From the NCBI RefSeq assembly GCF_000214415.1, contig NC_015562.1, forward strand, positions 1,465,130 to 1,529,129: 64,000 nt of DNA, given 5' to 3'. This document shows positions 50,136 to 58,882 of this stretch, one piece after another. Each line of letters starts with the position of its first letter. Within the stretch, counting starts at the first letter, position 1. The notes below the pieces were generated by a model, which was not told the origin of the DNA, did no database searches, and saw only the letters and a program-made list of their open reading frames with translations. The translations under genes were made by a program, and so were the position numbers. The stretch is from Methanotorris igneus Kol 5. GTDB lineage: Archaea; AGJL01; Methanococci; Methanococcales; Methanococcaceae.

Positions 50136-50166
50136 GTTTCCATCTCCCTATGGCTCTAATTGAAAC
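50136..50166. repeat. Solitary divergent CRISPR-like repeat
   Basis: A 31-base unit starts GTTTCCATC and ends TAATTGAAAC. It has the same length as the array repeat but differs at about six positions. It stands alone, about 75 bp from the array 2 degenerate repeats. On the plus strand it ends ATTGAAAC, and on the minus strand ATGGAAAC, both plausible crRNA tags. It could be the relic of another array. Confidence 0.55.
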
Positions 50167-50222
50167 TTTAGAAAAGTTTCGTCAAAATGGGATGCATTGC
50201 TTCGCTTCGCTCAGCAATGCCT
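50161..50222. repeat. Two-hairpin trailer element behind CRISPR array 2
   Basis: Two inverted repeats, GAAACTTT/AAAGTTTC around AGA (50162-50180) and GCATTGCT/AGCAATGC around TCGCTTCGCTC (about 50193-50219), correspond to those behind array 1. Two stem positions of the second hairpin change together (C:G to T:A), so the pairing itself seems to be kept. CTCTTTTAG and AAAATAAAATTTCC-like bases follow in both copies. Confidence 0.6.
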
Positions 50223-50240
50223 CTTTTAGATAAAAATAAA

Positions 50241-50674
50241 ATTTCCATCCTAAGGGTGATTTTAACAAATAACTTAATTTTGATAAAAAACTTCTTTTTT
50301 CTATTTTCATCCTTAAGGGCTGATTTTAACATGGTGGTGAAGAAAGTTATTATTATGAAAAATTCTTATTTCCATCCCCCTATGGGTCTGATTTTAACAT
50401 GGTTAATAAAAAATGTTATGGATATTTGGTTTTAAAAATTTCCATCCCCCTAAGGGTCTGATTTTAACTGGATATAATATACCTTTAACATCTACATACC
50501 AATTTCCATCCCCCTAAGGGTCTGATTTTAACAAAAGGTATCATGTATTCTCTAATTATTTTGATTATTCGCAATCATTTCCATCCCCCTAAGGGTCTGA
50601 TTTTAACACGAATGATAAGAGCCTTAAGGTTCGCATGCAAATTATTTCCATCCCCCTAAGGGTCTGATTTTAAC
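50241..50674 (-). CRISPR. CRISPR array 2: 7 repeats, 6 spacers
   Basis: The repeat is that of array 1 but begins with A (ATTTCCATCC). Full repeats begin at 50368, 50438, 50502, 50577 and 50644; shortened repeats lie at 50241-50266 and 50303-50330 at the leader-distal end. Spacers are 33-44 bases. The orientation is right to left as in array 1. The leader joins at 50675 and is interrupted by the IS. The array is probably no longer extended. Confidence 0.93.
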
Positions 50675-50712
50675 AGGACAATATTTTGCTCCTTTTCCTA
50701 TATAAAGTTTTC

Positions 50713-51752
50713 TATTTGCTTGAGGTTGTCGAAAAATACGAATACTATAAATAATAGTAATAATAATTATGAGCGGCAGAAAAACCAAAAGAAAAGGATA
50801 CTGGAAAGCCTACGATAAGAGGTTTAAGATATTCAATATTAAGTACACTTATGATTTTGTTTCATTTATTATAAATATTTTACTTCCATATAAAGAAAAA
50901 CGCAAAGTAGGAAGGCCTTTAGCTATAAGTTACAATGAATATATAGCTACTCTAATAATAAAACACATTTTTAGAATTAGTTTAAGAGATTTAGAAACTC
51001 TTTCCGATTATTTACATAAAAAGCATATAGATAGCTCCACATACGGAAAAGCTTTTCAGAGGATTAAAATAAGCGATTTAACTAAAATAATCGTTGGATT
51101 ACACTTAATTATTGCTAATTCGTTAAAATCATCGGTTATAATTTACATAGCTGATTCCACTGGAGTCCATTTATTAAGAGTGTATTGTGAAAGAATCAGA
51201 GTTGTGAATAATGAAATAAAAAAGGTAAAGTATCGGGTTTTTGACAAAATGCACGTATTAGCTTGCTATTATAAAGATTATGGATTAATTTCGATTGTTA
51301 TGGTAAAATGGGATAATGGATATAGTTCAGACAGTAAAAACTTACTAAAAATGATAAAATCTTTAGATTTTGTGAAAGGTGCGATAATATTGTTGGATGG
51401 TGGTTACGATGATGAAGATTTACTTAGAGAGTTGTTATCCATAGACCTCATTCCAATAGTTAAAACAAAAGAGTTTAAATGGGATTACGGTATTTCTAAA
51501 ATCAGAAAGAAAGTTAAAAAATTGTTTGATAAGAAACTGTATAAAATTAGAGGGGTAATAGAAGCGATATTTGGAGGGCTAAAAACTAAATTTAGATTAA
51601 CTCTAAATGAAAAACTACCTGAAAGTAGATGTAGAGCTACTTTAGCAGTAGCAATCGTTCATAATATTTTAACACTAATGAGAGTTATTAGTATTAGAGA
51701 GTAATATTTAAATTCATTGATGAAATAATTTTTCGACAACCTCTATTTGCTT
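50713..51752 (+). mobile_element. Insertion sequence with 9-bp target duplication
   Basis: The element spans 50722-51743 (1,022 bp) with 16-bp perfect terminal inverted repeats GAGGTTGTCGAAAAAT. TATTTGCTT is repeated directly on either side (50713-50721, 51744-51752), while leader 1 has this 9-mer once at the same place. So the insertion is precise and recent enough to keep its duplication. It carries one transposase gene. Confidence 0.95.
50769..51704 (+). CDS. IS4/IS5-type DDE transposase
   Basis: The 311-aa protein has the DDE residues in IYIADSTGVH, ILLDGGYDDEDLL and RGVIEAIFGGLKTKFR; the last fits the R-E-K pattern of DDE_Tnp_1 transposases. The N-terminus is basic (MSGRKTKRKGYWKAYDKRFK). 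The gene is intact and complete, so the element may still move. No ribosome site precedes ATG 50769, which suggests leaderless translation. Assignment to IS4 or IS5 needs comparison with ISfinder. Confidence 0.9.
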   Translation: MSGRKTKRKGYWKAYDKRFKIFNIKYTYDFVSFIINILLPYKEKRKVGRPLAISYNEYIATLIIKHIFRISLRDLETLSDYLHKKHIDSSTYGKAFQRIKISDLTKIIVGLHLIIANSLKSSVIIYIADSTGVHLLRVYCERIRVVNNEIKKVKYRVFDKMHVLACYYKDYGLISIVMVKWDNGYSSDSKNLLKMIKSLDFVKGAIILLDGGYDDEDLLRELLSIDLIPIVKTKEFKWDYGISKIRKKVKKLFDKKLYKIRGVIEAIFGGLKTKFRLTLNEKLPESRCRATLAVAIVHNILTLMRVISIRE

Positions 51753-52239
51753 CTTTTTGGGACGTTAATTTTCGAAGGGGTATTAACAGTGTTCATTTAT
51801 ATACCTCTGCACTTCCCTAAAAATCGTTTAAAATCGAAATAATTTTTTAAAATCTATTTAAATCGTTAAATAAACCCTATCAATCGGGGAAAATTTGAAA
51901 TATAATCTATTAGGTTTTTAAATTAAAAAATCTCAATAAATCCTTAAATTTAAATACCCAAATCTTTCAAAATAAAGCACCCTCCGAAATTTGATAAAAA
52001 TCCATAAAATTAAAAAATAACTCCTAAAAATCAATTAAATCAAAAAATAAAAATTTTTAGCGAGGGAAGGGTAGTAATACTTTTCATGAATTTTATAATA
52101 CTAAAATCCAAATCTTGGAATATAATGGCAAACCCTGGGGTTTTTGCTGTTAAATTTGGAATGGTTTCAGCCATTATTTTCCACTTATCAATGTCACTAT
52201 TAAATAACTCATATAAATTCTGCAAAACAACTATAAAAC

Positions 52240-52587
52240 TCAAAAGAATTCTAATTTTTTTCCAATCAACTTCTCAACATCAATATTTCCACTTTTCATT
52301 TCCAGCATTGCGTTTGAGTAGTTTTTGCATTTGTATGTTCTCCATGGTTTTAGGTTTTTCACGACTTCAACAACTCTATTATCTTTAAGAAATATTACAT
52401 CTATTGGATATTTCATAAAAAAGGTGTGAATGTGGAGTTTTCTGTTTTTGTATAGGAAAAGCATTGCTTCATTATCTTTAATATCCTTAAACATCAGTCC
52501 AAATGCTCGTTTTAAAAAATTATCTGCCAGTATTATCTTATATTCTTTATCATCCAATTTAACTTTTTTTATTTTTTTATTTGTCAT
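52240..52587 (-). CDS. DUF192 protein
   Basis: The 115-aa protein matches DUF192: [13 protein letters not shown] near the start, then [24 protein letters not shown] and a Pro/Trp turn (LKPWRTYKC). The function of the family is unknown; some members are secreted, this one lacks a signal peptide. It begins 9 bp after the SDH/Clp-fold protease stop and is probably co-transcribed. Its stop lies near the far end of CRISPR leader 2. Confidence 0.88.
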   Translation of the reverse strand: MTNKKIKKVKLDDKEYKIILADNFLKRAFGLMFKDIKDNEAMLFLYKNRKLHIHTFFMKYPIDVIFLKDNRVVEVVKNLKPWRTYKCKNYSNAMLEMKSGNIDVEKLIGKKLEFF

Positions 52588-52596
52588 AATTTCCCA

Positions 52597-53418
52597 TTAA
52601 CGCTTTGGGTGGTATGGGACAGGTATGTATTGAACTGAAGGTCTCTGATTTACTGGTTGTTGGTATAAATCAAACAACTCATAGACCTTCTTCGGAACGT
52701 TGGTATTAACTTCTATTCCCAACTCCCTTAATTTTTTAACCGTCAATGGATAATCGTGTGTCCATTCTCCATGTGATAATGTCTTAGCCAATTTTCTTGC
52801 TTTCTCTTCGTCCATCTTATCCTTTAACAACTCAAACACAAACTCCTCAACTTGATTAATTGCCTTTTTTGAAATATCTGCTAAGATGAGAGTTTCATCA
52901 TCCAACTCATCAGCATGTTTCATCTCTAAGGTTTTTAATATGGATGCTGCTGGATATTGACCAATCTGAGGATCTACTGGGCCCATGACGGCATTTTTAT
53001 CCATTATTATCTCATCCGCTGCCAAGGCTATCAAAGTTCCCCCACTCATTGCGTAGTGTGGAATTATTGCCGTTGTTTTTGCTTTATGCTCCTTTAAAGC
53101 CATTGCTATTTGTTCTGCCGCTAAAACCAAACCCCCCGGTGTGTGGAGGATGATGTCTATTGGCATATCATCTGGTGTCATCCTAATAGCCCTTAACACT
53201 TCTTCAGAATCCTCAATACTTATAAACCTGTATATTGGAATTCCAAATAAAGCCAATTGCTCCTGTCTATGAATTAAAACAATAACTCTTGTTTTTCTCT
53301 CTGCCTCTAATTCTTTTATGCACTTGTATCTCTGTAACAATCTGAATTTAAACATCATTTGTGGGTAGATTAGCATGAATATGAAAAACAACCAAAATAA
53401 ACTGGAAAGCGGATCCAT
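52597..53418 (-). CDS. Membrane-anchored SDH-type Clp-fold serine protease
   Basis: The 273-aa protein from ATG 53418 (behind AAGGTGC) has an N-terminal membrane helix (SSLFWLFFIFMLIYPQMMF), then a Clp-fold domain with ILHTPGGLVLAAEQIA, the nucleophile Ser in HYAMSGGTLIAL, and Asp and His in the MGPVDPQIG and LSHGEWTHDYP regions. Such proteins (the SppA/DUF114 group) are archaeal membrane proteases. The C-terminus is Pro/Gln-rich. It is divergent from an AAA+ ATPase gene. Confidence 0.88.
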   Translation of the reverse strand: MDPLSSLFWLFFIFMLIYPQMMFKFRLLQRYKCIKELEAERKTRVIVLIHRQEQLALFGIPIYRFISIEDSEEVLRAIRMTPDDMPIDIILHTPGGLVLAAEQIAMALKEHKAKTTAIIPHYAMSGGTLIALAADEIIMDKNAVMGPVDPQIGQYPAASILKTLEMKHADELDDETLILADISKKAINQVEEFVFELLKDKMDEEKARKLAKTLSHGEWTHDYPLTVKKLRELGIEVNTNVPKKVYELFDLYQQPVNQRPSVQYIPVPYHPKR

Positions 53419-53545
53419 GATCTGCACCTTATTCCATATTTTCAATATTTAATATTTAATTGTTGTCACAATAATATTTAAATATCAGTATACCAATACC
53501 AAATTAATGTATTTAAATTATAATAACTATTTATGAGGTGTGCCA

Positions 53546-54658
53546 ATGAGCAACATCAATGTAAACACCATTAGGATTAAACCTTTATTCTCAAAATCAC
53601 TCCCATTACCTGATGAGACTATGGCTCTCAAATATGTTGTATTGGAGCCTGTGGGATTTCCTATAAAAGTAAATAGCGAGAAAGTTAAAGTCACTACTGA
53701 TGATCCAAAATTATTCAATGTTTATGCGAGAGACCAGTGGGCTGGCGAGATTGTTAAAGAGGGTGATTATTTATTCGACAATACAATCATCCCTGATTAT
53801 GCATTTAAAGTTATCTCAACATACCCAAGAGAAGGTGGAATTGTAACAAAAGATACTTTATTCAAATTAGAGACTCCAAAAGTTGTTAAGAGAGACTTTA
53901 AAAAGGCGAGATTTAGTGATGTTATTGGTCAAGAAGAGGCAAAGAGAAAATGCAAAATTATTATGAAATACCTTGAAAATCCAAAATTATTTGGAGAATG
54001 GGCTCCAAAGAATGTCCTCTTCTACGGCCCTCCAGGAACAGGGAAGACCTTATTAGCGAGAGCATTGGCAACAGAGACCGATGTTCCACTCTTCCTAATA
54101 AAAGCACCAGAATTGATAGGGGAACATGTTGGTGATGGTTCAAAGCAGATTAGGGAGTTATATGAAAATGCCTCAGAAAATGCTCCATGTATTGTGTTTA
54201 TTGATGAACTTGATGCCATAGCATTGAGTAGGCAGTATCAATCATTAAGAGGAGACGTTTCTGAGGTAGTTAATGCTTTATTAACTGAACTCGATGGAAT
54301 TAAGGATAATGAAGGGGTTGTAACCATTGCCGCAACAAACAACCCAAATATGCTTGACCCTGCAATTAGAAGTAGGTTTGAGGAGGAGATTGAGTTTAAA
54401 TTACCAAATGATAAGGAAAGATTAAAAATTATGGAACTCTATGCAAAGAAGATGCCAATTCCAATTAAGGCAGATTTGAGAAAGTATGTTGAAAAAACCA
54501 AAGGTATGAGTGGTAGAGACATAAAAGAAAAATTCTTAAAACCTGCATTGCACAAGGCAATATTGGAGGATAGGGATTACATTAGTAAAGAGGACTTAGA
54601 TGCTGCATTAAAGAAAATCCTTGGGGATAAAAAAGAACCATTACACTTGTATGGATAA
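53546..54658 (+). CDS. AAA+ ATPase related to proteasome-activating ATPases
   Basis: The 370-aa protein from ATG 53546 (behind GAGGTGTGCC) has one AAA+ module: Walker A GPPGTGKTLLA, Walker B IVFIDELDAIA, sensor 1 IAATNNPNML and the arginine finger region SRFEEEIEF. The N-terminal 120 residues are beta-rich and unlike the coiled coil of PAN. Its role as unfoldase or remodeller is inferred. It is divergent from the membrane protease, with a shared promoter region of about 125 bp. Confidence 0.9.
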   Translation: MSNINVNTIRIKPLFSKSLPLPDETMALKYVVLEPVGFPIKVNSEKVKVTTDDPKLFNVYARDQWAGEIVKEGDYLFDNTIIPDYAFKVISTYPREGGIVTKDTLFKLETPKVVKRDFKKARFSDVIGQEEAKRKCKIIMKYLENPKLFGEWAPKNVLFYGPPGTGKTLLARALATETDVPLFLIKAPELIGEHVGDGSKQIRELYENASENAPCIVFIDELDAIALSRQYQSLRGDVSEVVNALLTELDGIKDNEGVVTIAATNNPNMLDPAIRSRFEEEIEFKLPNDKERLKIMELYAKKMPIPIKADLRKYVEKTKGMSGRDIKEKFLKPALHKAILEDRDYISKEDLDAALKKILGDKKEPLHLYG

Positions 54659-54816
54659 ATCTGTTATATTCCTTATTCTTTCTTTTCTTCTTTTTTATCT
54701 TAGTATATTTATATATTCAAATTTATTATTTAATTTAATACTTAAAAATGTTGTTCTTATAAATTAAAAATTAATATTGAATTATTGCGTATTAACAGTC
54801 ATAACAAAGGGAAATC

Positions 54817-55434
54817 ATGATACCAGTATTTGTTAATTTGGAAGGTTTTAGAGTTGCTATTTTTGGATTTGGAGAAGTTGGGAAAAGAAGAGCAAAGAAG
54901 TTATTAAAAGCAAATGCAAATATAGACATCTATTCAAAAACATTTGATGATGAAGAATTTGAAAAAAAGATTAATTTTATAAAATGCGATGTAAATGAAA
55001 TATCTGATGGAGATTTGGAAAAAATTATTAAGAAATATGACATAATAGTTACTGCAATTGATAAAAAAAACAATGAGAGGATTGTAAAAATTGCGAGAAA
55101 GTTGGGAAAGTTTGTAAATTCCGCCACATTTGAAGATGAGGCGAATTTGATTATTCCCGCATGTACTGAGGTTGATGGCGTTTTATTTGCAGTGTATACA
55201 AAGGGAAAAAGTCCATTAATAGCAAGAGAAATAAGAAAGTTAGTTGAGAGTTATCTGTTGTATCATGAGGAAGATTTAATCATTCAAAGTTATGTAAGAG
55301 AGAAATTAAAAGAAAAAATTAGTAACCAAAAGGAGAGAAAGGAAATCCTTGAAAAATTATTCAAAAACGATGAATTTAAAAAGGAGTTATCAAAATTAAT
55401 TGGAAAATATGGAAAAATTGAAAATCATTTATAA
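54817..55434 (+). CDS. Precorrin-2 dehydrogenase (siroheme synthase, Met8 type)
   Basis: The 205-aa protein has the NAD-binding loop FGFGEVGKRRAKKLL, then DIIVTAIDKKNNERI, the FVNSATFEDEANLIIPA region and a C-terminal helical domain. It oxidises precorrin-2 to sirohydrochlorin, leading to siroheme, F430 and cobamides. hemA, which starts the same tetrapyrrole pathway, follows 83 bp downstream. Confidence 0.92.
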   Translation: MIPVFVNLEGFRVAIFGFGEVGKRRAKKLLKANANIDIYSKTFDDEEFEKKINFIKCDVNEISDGDLEKIIKKYDIIVTAIDKKNNERIVKIARKLGKFVNSATFEDEANLIIPACTEVDGVLFAVYTKGKSPLIAREIRKLVESYLLYHEEDLIIQSYVREKLKEKISNQKERKEILEKLFKNDEFKKELSKLIGKYGKIENHL

Positions 55435-55517
55435 GAGTGTAGTGAGGTTCTCTATGTTCTTTTACCTAATTTTTAGAGTTCATGAAATTTTTATGCTAAA
55501 GGTTGAATGGTGATTCT

Positions 55518-56702
55518 ATGATTCTACTCAAGGCAGATTATAAAAAATACCCCACATCGAAACTTGAAAAACTTAGAATGGATGAAGATGAGTTTTATGA
55601 GAAGTTTGATGGGTGTGTTTTGTTGCAGACGTGTAATAGGGTTGAGATATATTTTGATGTTGACAATCTTGATGAAATAGATATTGATGTTGACAAATTT
55701 GATATTTTGGAGGGAGATGAGGCAGTATTGCACCTTTTAAGATTAGCATCTGGATTAGAGTCAATGATTGTTGGAGAAGATCAAATACTCGGGCAAATTA
55801 AGAAGAGTTATTTAAAAGCAAAGGAATTGAAAAAAACAACTAAATTCCTTGACACAATTTTTTTAAAGGCGATACATGTTGGGCAGAGAGTGAGGAGTGA
55901 GACAAAAATAAATGAGGGCGGAGTTTCAATTGGAAGTGCTGCTGTTGAGTTGGCAGAGAAGATTTTTGGATTAAAAAATAAGAACGTCCTACTAATCGGT
56001 GCTGGGGAAATCGGAACACTTGTGGCTAAGGCATTAAAAGAGAGACATATAAAAGCCATCATAAAAGCCATCATTATAGCAAATAGAACATATGAAAGAG
56101 CAGAACGTTTAGCAAAGGAATTGAGTGGTATTGCAATACATTTTGATAAGTTAAAAGAGGCATTGAAATATGCGGACATTGTTATAAGTGCCACAGGAGC
56201 CCCCCATCAAATTTTAACTAAAGAAGATTTGGTGGATGTTGGAGAGACAATAATCATCGATATCGCTAACCCAAGGGACGTTGATGATAGTGTTAGGGAA
56301 CTCCCCCACATTAAGCTTTTTACCATTGATGACTTAAAACTCATTTCCGAAGAGAATTTGAAGAAAAGAAAGGAGGAGATTCCAAAGGTTGAAAAAATTA
56401 TAATGGAAGAGTTTGAGAATTTGAAGAGACAAATTAAAAAACTTGAAATTCAGGACTTTATAAAGAATTTCACAACCTACATTGAAAGTATTAGGAGAAA
56501 GGAAGTTGAAAAAGCAGTTAATATGCTAAAAAATAAAAACAAAAGTCCAGAGGAAATTTTGGAGAACTTTTCAAAGGCATTCTCTAAGAAAATTATCTAT
56601 GATTTTGTAAATGTTATTGAAGAGAGACACTTGCATGGAAAAGATTTATTTGTTGAAGAGGTTATTAAAGAAATATGTGAAAAAACAAAGTATAGTTCAT
56701 AA
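55518..56702 (+). CDS. hemA: Glutamyl-tRNA reductase
   Basis: The 394-aa enzyme reduces Glu-tRNA to glutamate-1-semialdehyde, the first committed step to tetrapyrroles. ATG 55518 follows GGTGATT. The catalytic Cys39 is in [12 protein letters not shown], then [15 protein letters not shown], the NADPH loop [14 protein letters not shown], and a C-terminal dimerisation helix. An in-frame 12-bp tandem duplication (56049-56072) makes the protein read KAIIKAII before IANRT. Otherwise it is complete. Confidence 0.94.
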   Translation: MILLKADYKKYPTSKLEKLRMDEDEFYEKFDGCVLLQTCNRVEIYFDVDNLDEIDIDVDKFDILEGDEAVLHLLRLASGLESMIVGEDQILGQIKKSYLKAKELKKTTKFLDTIFLKAIHVGQRVRSETKINEGGVSIGSAAVELAEKIFGLKNKNVLLIGAGEIGTLVAKALKERHIKAIIKAIIIANRTYERAERLAKELSGIAIHFDKLKEALKYADIVISATGAPHQILTKEDLVDVGETIIIDIANPRDVDDSVRELPHIKLFTIDDLKLISEENLKKRKEEIPKVEKIIMEEFENLKRQIKKLEIQDFIKNFTTYIESIRRKEVEKAVNMLKNKNKSPEEILENFSKAFSKKIIYDFVNVIEERHLHGKDLFVEEVIKEICEKTKYSS

Positions 56703-56719
56703 ATAAATGAGGGAAGAAT

Positions 56720-56892
56720 ATGAAAACTCTAAATGAAATCATAAAAATTCTAAGATGCATAAAAAAGAATTAAAAGAAAAATACAAAATTAAATCTATTG
56801 AGATTTTTGGTTCTTATACAAGAAATGAGCAAAAAGAAACATCGGATGTTGATATTTTAGTTGAGTTTTATGAAGCTCTTGATTTAATTTAG
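56720..56892 (+). pseudogene. Broken MNT-type nucleotidyltransferase
   Basis: One frame gives MKTLNEIIKILR then a stop; the next frame (ATG 56755) gives a 45-aa piece with IEIFGSYTRNEQKETSDVDILVEF, which contains GSX10DXD, and stops at LDLI. A full MntA is about 100-140 aa. So a frameshift and a loss of the C-terminal half are likely. No hepT-like gene follows. Its GAGGGAAGAAT ribosome site is still present. Confidence 0.75.
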
Positions 56893-56963
56893 AATATTAT
56901 TTATCTGATTTATTAATATTGTAAAGAATTCACAAATAACTATAAATTGAAAATGGTGACAAA

Positions 56964-58184
56964 ATGCCAAAGAATAATGATGAAATTGTAGAAAAAATGA
57001 TTAAAGGCGAAATAAAACCTTACCAACTTGAGAGCATGTTTGATGCAAAGAAAGCAACGGAGATAAGGAGAAGATTTATTGAAAAGGTAACGAACACAAC
57101 ATTTGGCTATATAGATAAATACTCAATAGATGAAGAGATGGCAATGAAAAAGAATATAGAAAATATGATTGGGGCTATTCAAATTCCTCTCGGCTTTGCT
57201 GGACCATTAAAGATTAATGGGGAGTATGCAAAAGGAGAATTTTACATACCATTGGCTACAACAGAAGGGGCTTTGGTGGCGTCTGTTAATAGGGGATGTT
57301 CAGTTATCACCAAATGCGGTGGGGCAACAGTTAGAGTTATAGCGGATAAGATGACAAGAGCCCCAGTAATAAAAACAAACTCCGTTGTTGATGCAATAAG
57401 GTTGAGGGATTGGATAAAAGAGAACTTTGAAAAAATAAAAGAGGTTGCTGAATCCACAACAAGGCATGGAAAATTAATTGATATAAATCCAATACTCATT
57501 GTTGGGAGATATGTTTATCCAAGGTTTGTCTATAAAACTGGGGATGCTATGGGAATGAACATGGTCACAATTGCAACAGAAAAGGCATGTAACTTTATTG
57601 AGGAGGAATTAAAGAAAGAGGGAATAACTGTCCATACTGTTGCTTTGAGTGGAAATGCATGTGTGGATAAAAAACCCTCAGGAATAAATTTAATTGAAGG
57701 AAGAGGGAAGAGCATTGTTGCGGAGGTATTTTTAAAGGAAGGATATGTCCAAAAGTATCTAAAAACAACATCAAAAGCAATAGAGCAAGTGAATATGTAT
57801 AAAAACCTTATTGGTTCAGCAATAAGCAATTCAATGGGGTTCAATGCACACTATGCTAATATTATTGGTGCTATCTTTTTAGCAACTGGGCAGGATGAGG
57901 CACATATTGTTGAGGGTAGTTTAGGGATAACAGTTGCTGAGGCAACAGAGGGGGGATTGTATTTCTCAGTCACACTTCCAGATGTTCCAATTGGGACTGT
58001 TGGAGGAGGAACGAGGGTGGAAACGCAGAGGGAATGCCTTGAAATGCTTGGGTGTTATGGAAGTGATAAGGCATTAAAGTTTGCTGAAATTGTTGGGGGA
58101 GCGGTTTTAGCAGGAGAACTCTCATTACTTGGAGCATTGGCAGCAGGGCATTTGGCAAAGGCACATGCTGAATTGGGAAGATAA
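56964..58184 (+). CDS. hmgA: 3-hydroxy-3-methylglutaryl-CoA reductase
   Basis: The 406-aa class I enzyme reduces HMG-CoA to mevalonate with NADPH, the step after the complex encoded at 12-16 kb. Motifs include ENMIGAIQIPLGFAGPL, TTEGALVASVNRGC (catalytic Glu), DAMGMNMVTIATE, GQDEAHIVEGS and the C-terminal His in AGHLAKAHAELG. There is no membrane anchor, as in other archaea. ATG 56964 follows AATGGTGACAAA. The SpoIIM-like gene follows after 15 bp. Confidence 0.95.
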   Translation: MPKNNDEIVEKMIKGEIKPYQLESMFDAKKATEIRRRFIEKVTNTTFGYIDKYSIDEEMAMKKNIENMIGAIQIPLGFAGPLKINGEYAKGEFYIPLATTEGALVASVNRGCSVITKCGGATVRVIADKMTRAPVIKTNSVVDAIRLRDWIKENFEKIKEVAESTTRHGKLIDINPILIVGRYVYPRFVYKTGDAMGMNMVTIATEKACNFIEEELKKEGITVHTVALSGNACVDKKPSGINLIEGRGKSIVAEVFLKEGYVQKYLKTTSKAIEQVNMYKNLIGSAISNSMGFNAHYANIIGAIFLATGQDEAHIVEGSLGITVAEATEGGLYFSVTLPDVPIGTVGGGTRVETQRECLEMLGCYGSDKALKFAEIVGGAVLAGELSLLGALAAGHLAKAHAELGR

Positions 58185-58199
58185 TTTTGGTGAATTTTT

Positions 58200-58817
58200 A
58201 TGAGTAGGGCAGTTTACGAAATTTTGGAAATAATGGAAGCATTGAAAAGACACAAACATACAATAGGCTTTACAGCATTTGTGTTCGTCTCTGCCTTTAT
58301 ATTATCATATATTTTAATACACCAATCTGAATATTTGAGGTATTTCGGGGAGTTAATGTATAGCAATTTTAGAGATAAGGTAAGTTCTCTTGGAATTTCA
58401 AAAGAGACACCATCATTAGTTTTAATTTTAGTTATATTATCCAACAATATTTCAGTTGCAATCATTAACTACATTGGAATGATTATGTCATTAGCTATTT
58501 TAATTGTTAATGCCTTTTTATTGGCTTATGTTCTTTATATTTCAAATCCTCTGGATTTCTTTTTGCTAATTGCTCCCCACGGAATCTTTGAGATTCCTGC
58601 ATTGATACTTTCCGCATCAAGTGGTTTGGTATTGTTTAGAGGAATTTTATGCCTGATAATCTCAACAATTAAAATAAAACCATTAAAAAAGCACTTTGAA
58701 TACAAAAGAGAAGATTTAAAAGATTCGTTAAGGATATTTTTGGTGTCAATTTTATTGTTTGTTATTGCTGCTGTAATTGAGGGGACTATAACTAAACTTA
58801 TCTCAAATTGGGTATAA
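58200..58817 (+). CDS. SpoIIM-like (DUF95) membrane protein
   Basis: The 205-aa protein has about five membrane helices (e.g. TIGFTAFVFVSAFILSYIL, NYIGMIMSLAILIVNAFLLAYVL, FLVSILLFVIAAVIEG) and the family core LIAPHGIFEIPALILSASSGL. Archaeal SpoIIM/DUF95 proteins have no proven function. It is 15 bp behind hmgA and likely co-transcribed, as I recall for M. jannaschii. It converges on secF. Confidence 0.85.
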   Translation: MSRAVYEILEIMEALKRHKHTIGFTAFVFVSAFILSYILIHQSEYLRYFGELMYSNFRDKVSSLGISKETPSLVLILVILSNNISVAIINYIGMIMSLAILIVNAFLLAYVLYISNPLDFFLLIAPHGIFEIPALILSASSGLVLFRGILCLIISTIKIKPLKKHFEYKREDLKDSLRIFLVSILLFVIAAVIEGTITKLISNWV

Positions 58818-58882
58818 AATAAAAAATGGACGAAAAATAAAAGTAAAAAATAAAATAAATTGAGAAATAAAGTAGATTGGAA

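Larger units (their letters stand above)
50675..52121 (-). promoter_or_regulatory. Leader of CRISPR array 2, split by an IS
   Basis: The leader pieces 50675-50721 and 51753-52121 sum to 416 bases and match leader 1 end to end (AGGACAATATTTTGC ... CCAAATCTTGGAAT). The insertion sequence and one copy of the 9-bp duplication lie in between. The TATATAAAT promoter box (51795-51803, minus strand) is now more than 1.1 kb from the first repeat instead of 90 bp. Array 2 expression must come from elsewhere or cross the IS. Confidence 0.85.

Noticed and set aside
50187-50435. 82-aa open frame on the plus strand across array 2
   Set aside because: It runs through trailer hairpin, CRISPR repeats and spacers; repeats translated in series do not make a gene.
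52086-52388. 100-aa plus-strand frame near the end of CRISPR leader 2
   Set aside because: It begins in the leader end and runs antisense through DUF192; the first part is also present at leader 1 without an open frame continuing.
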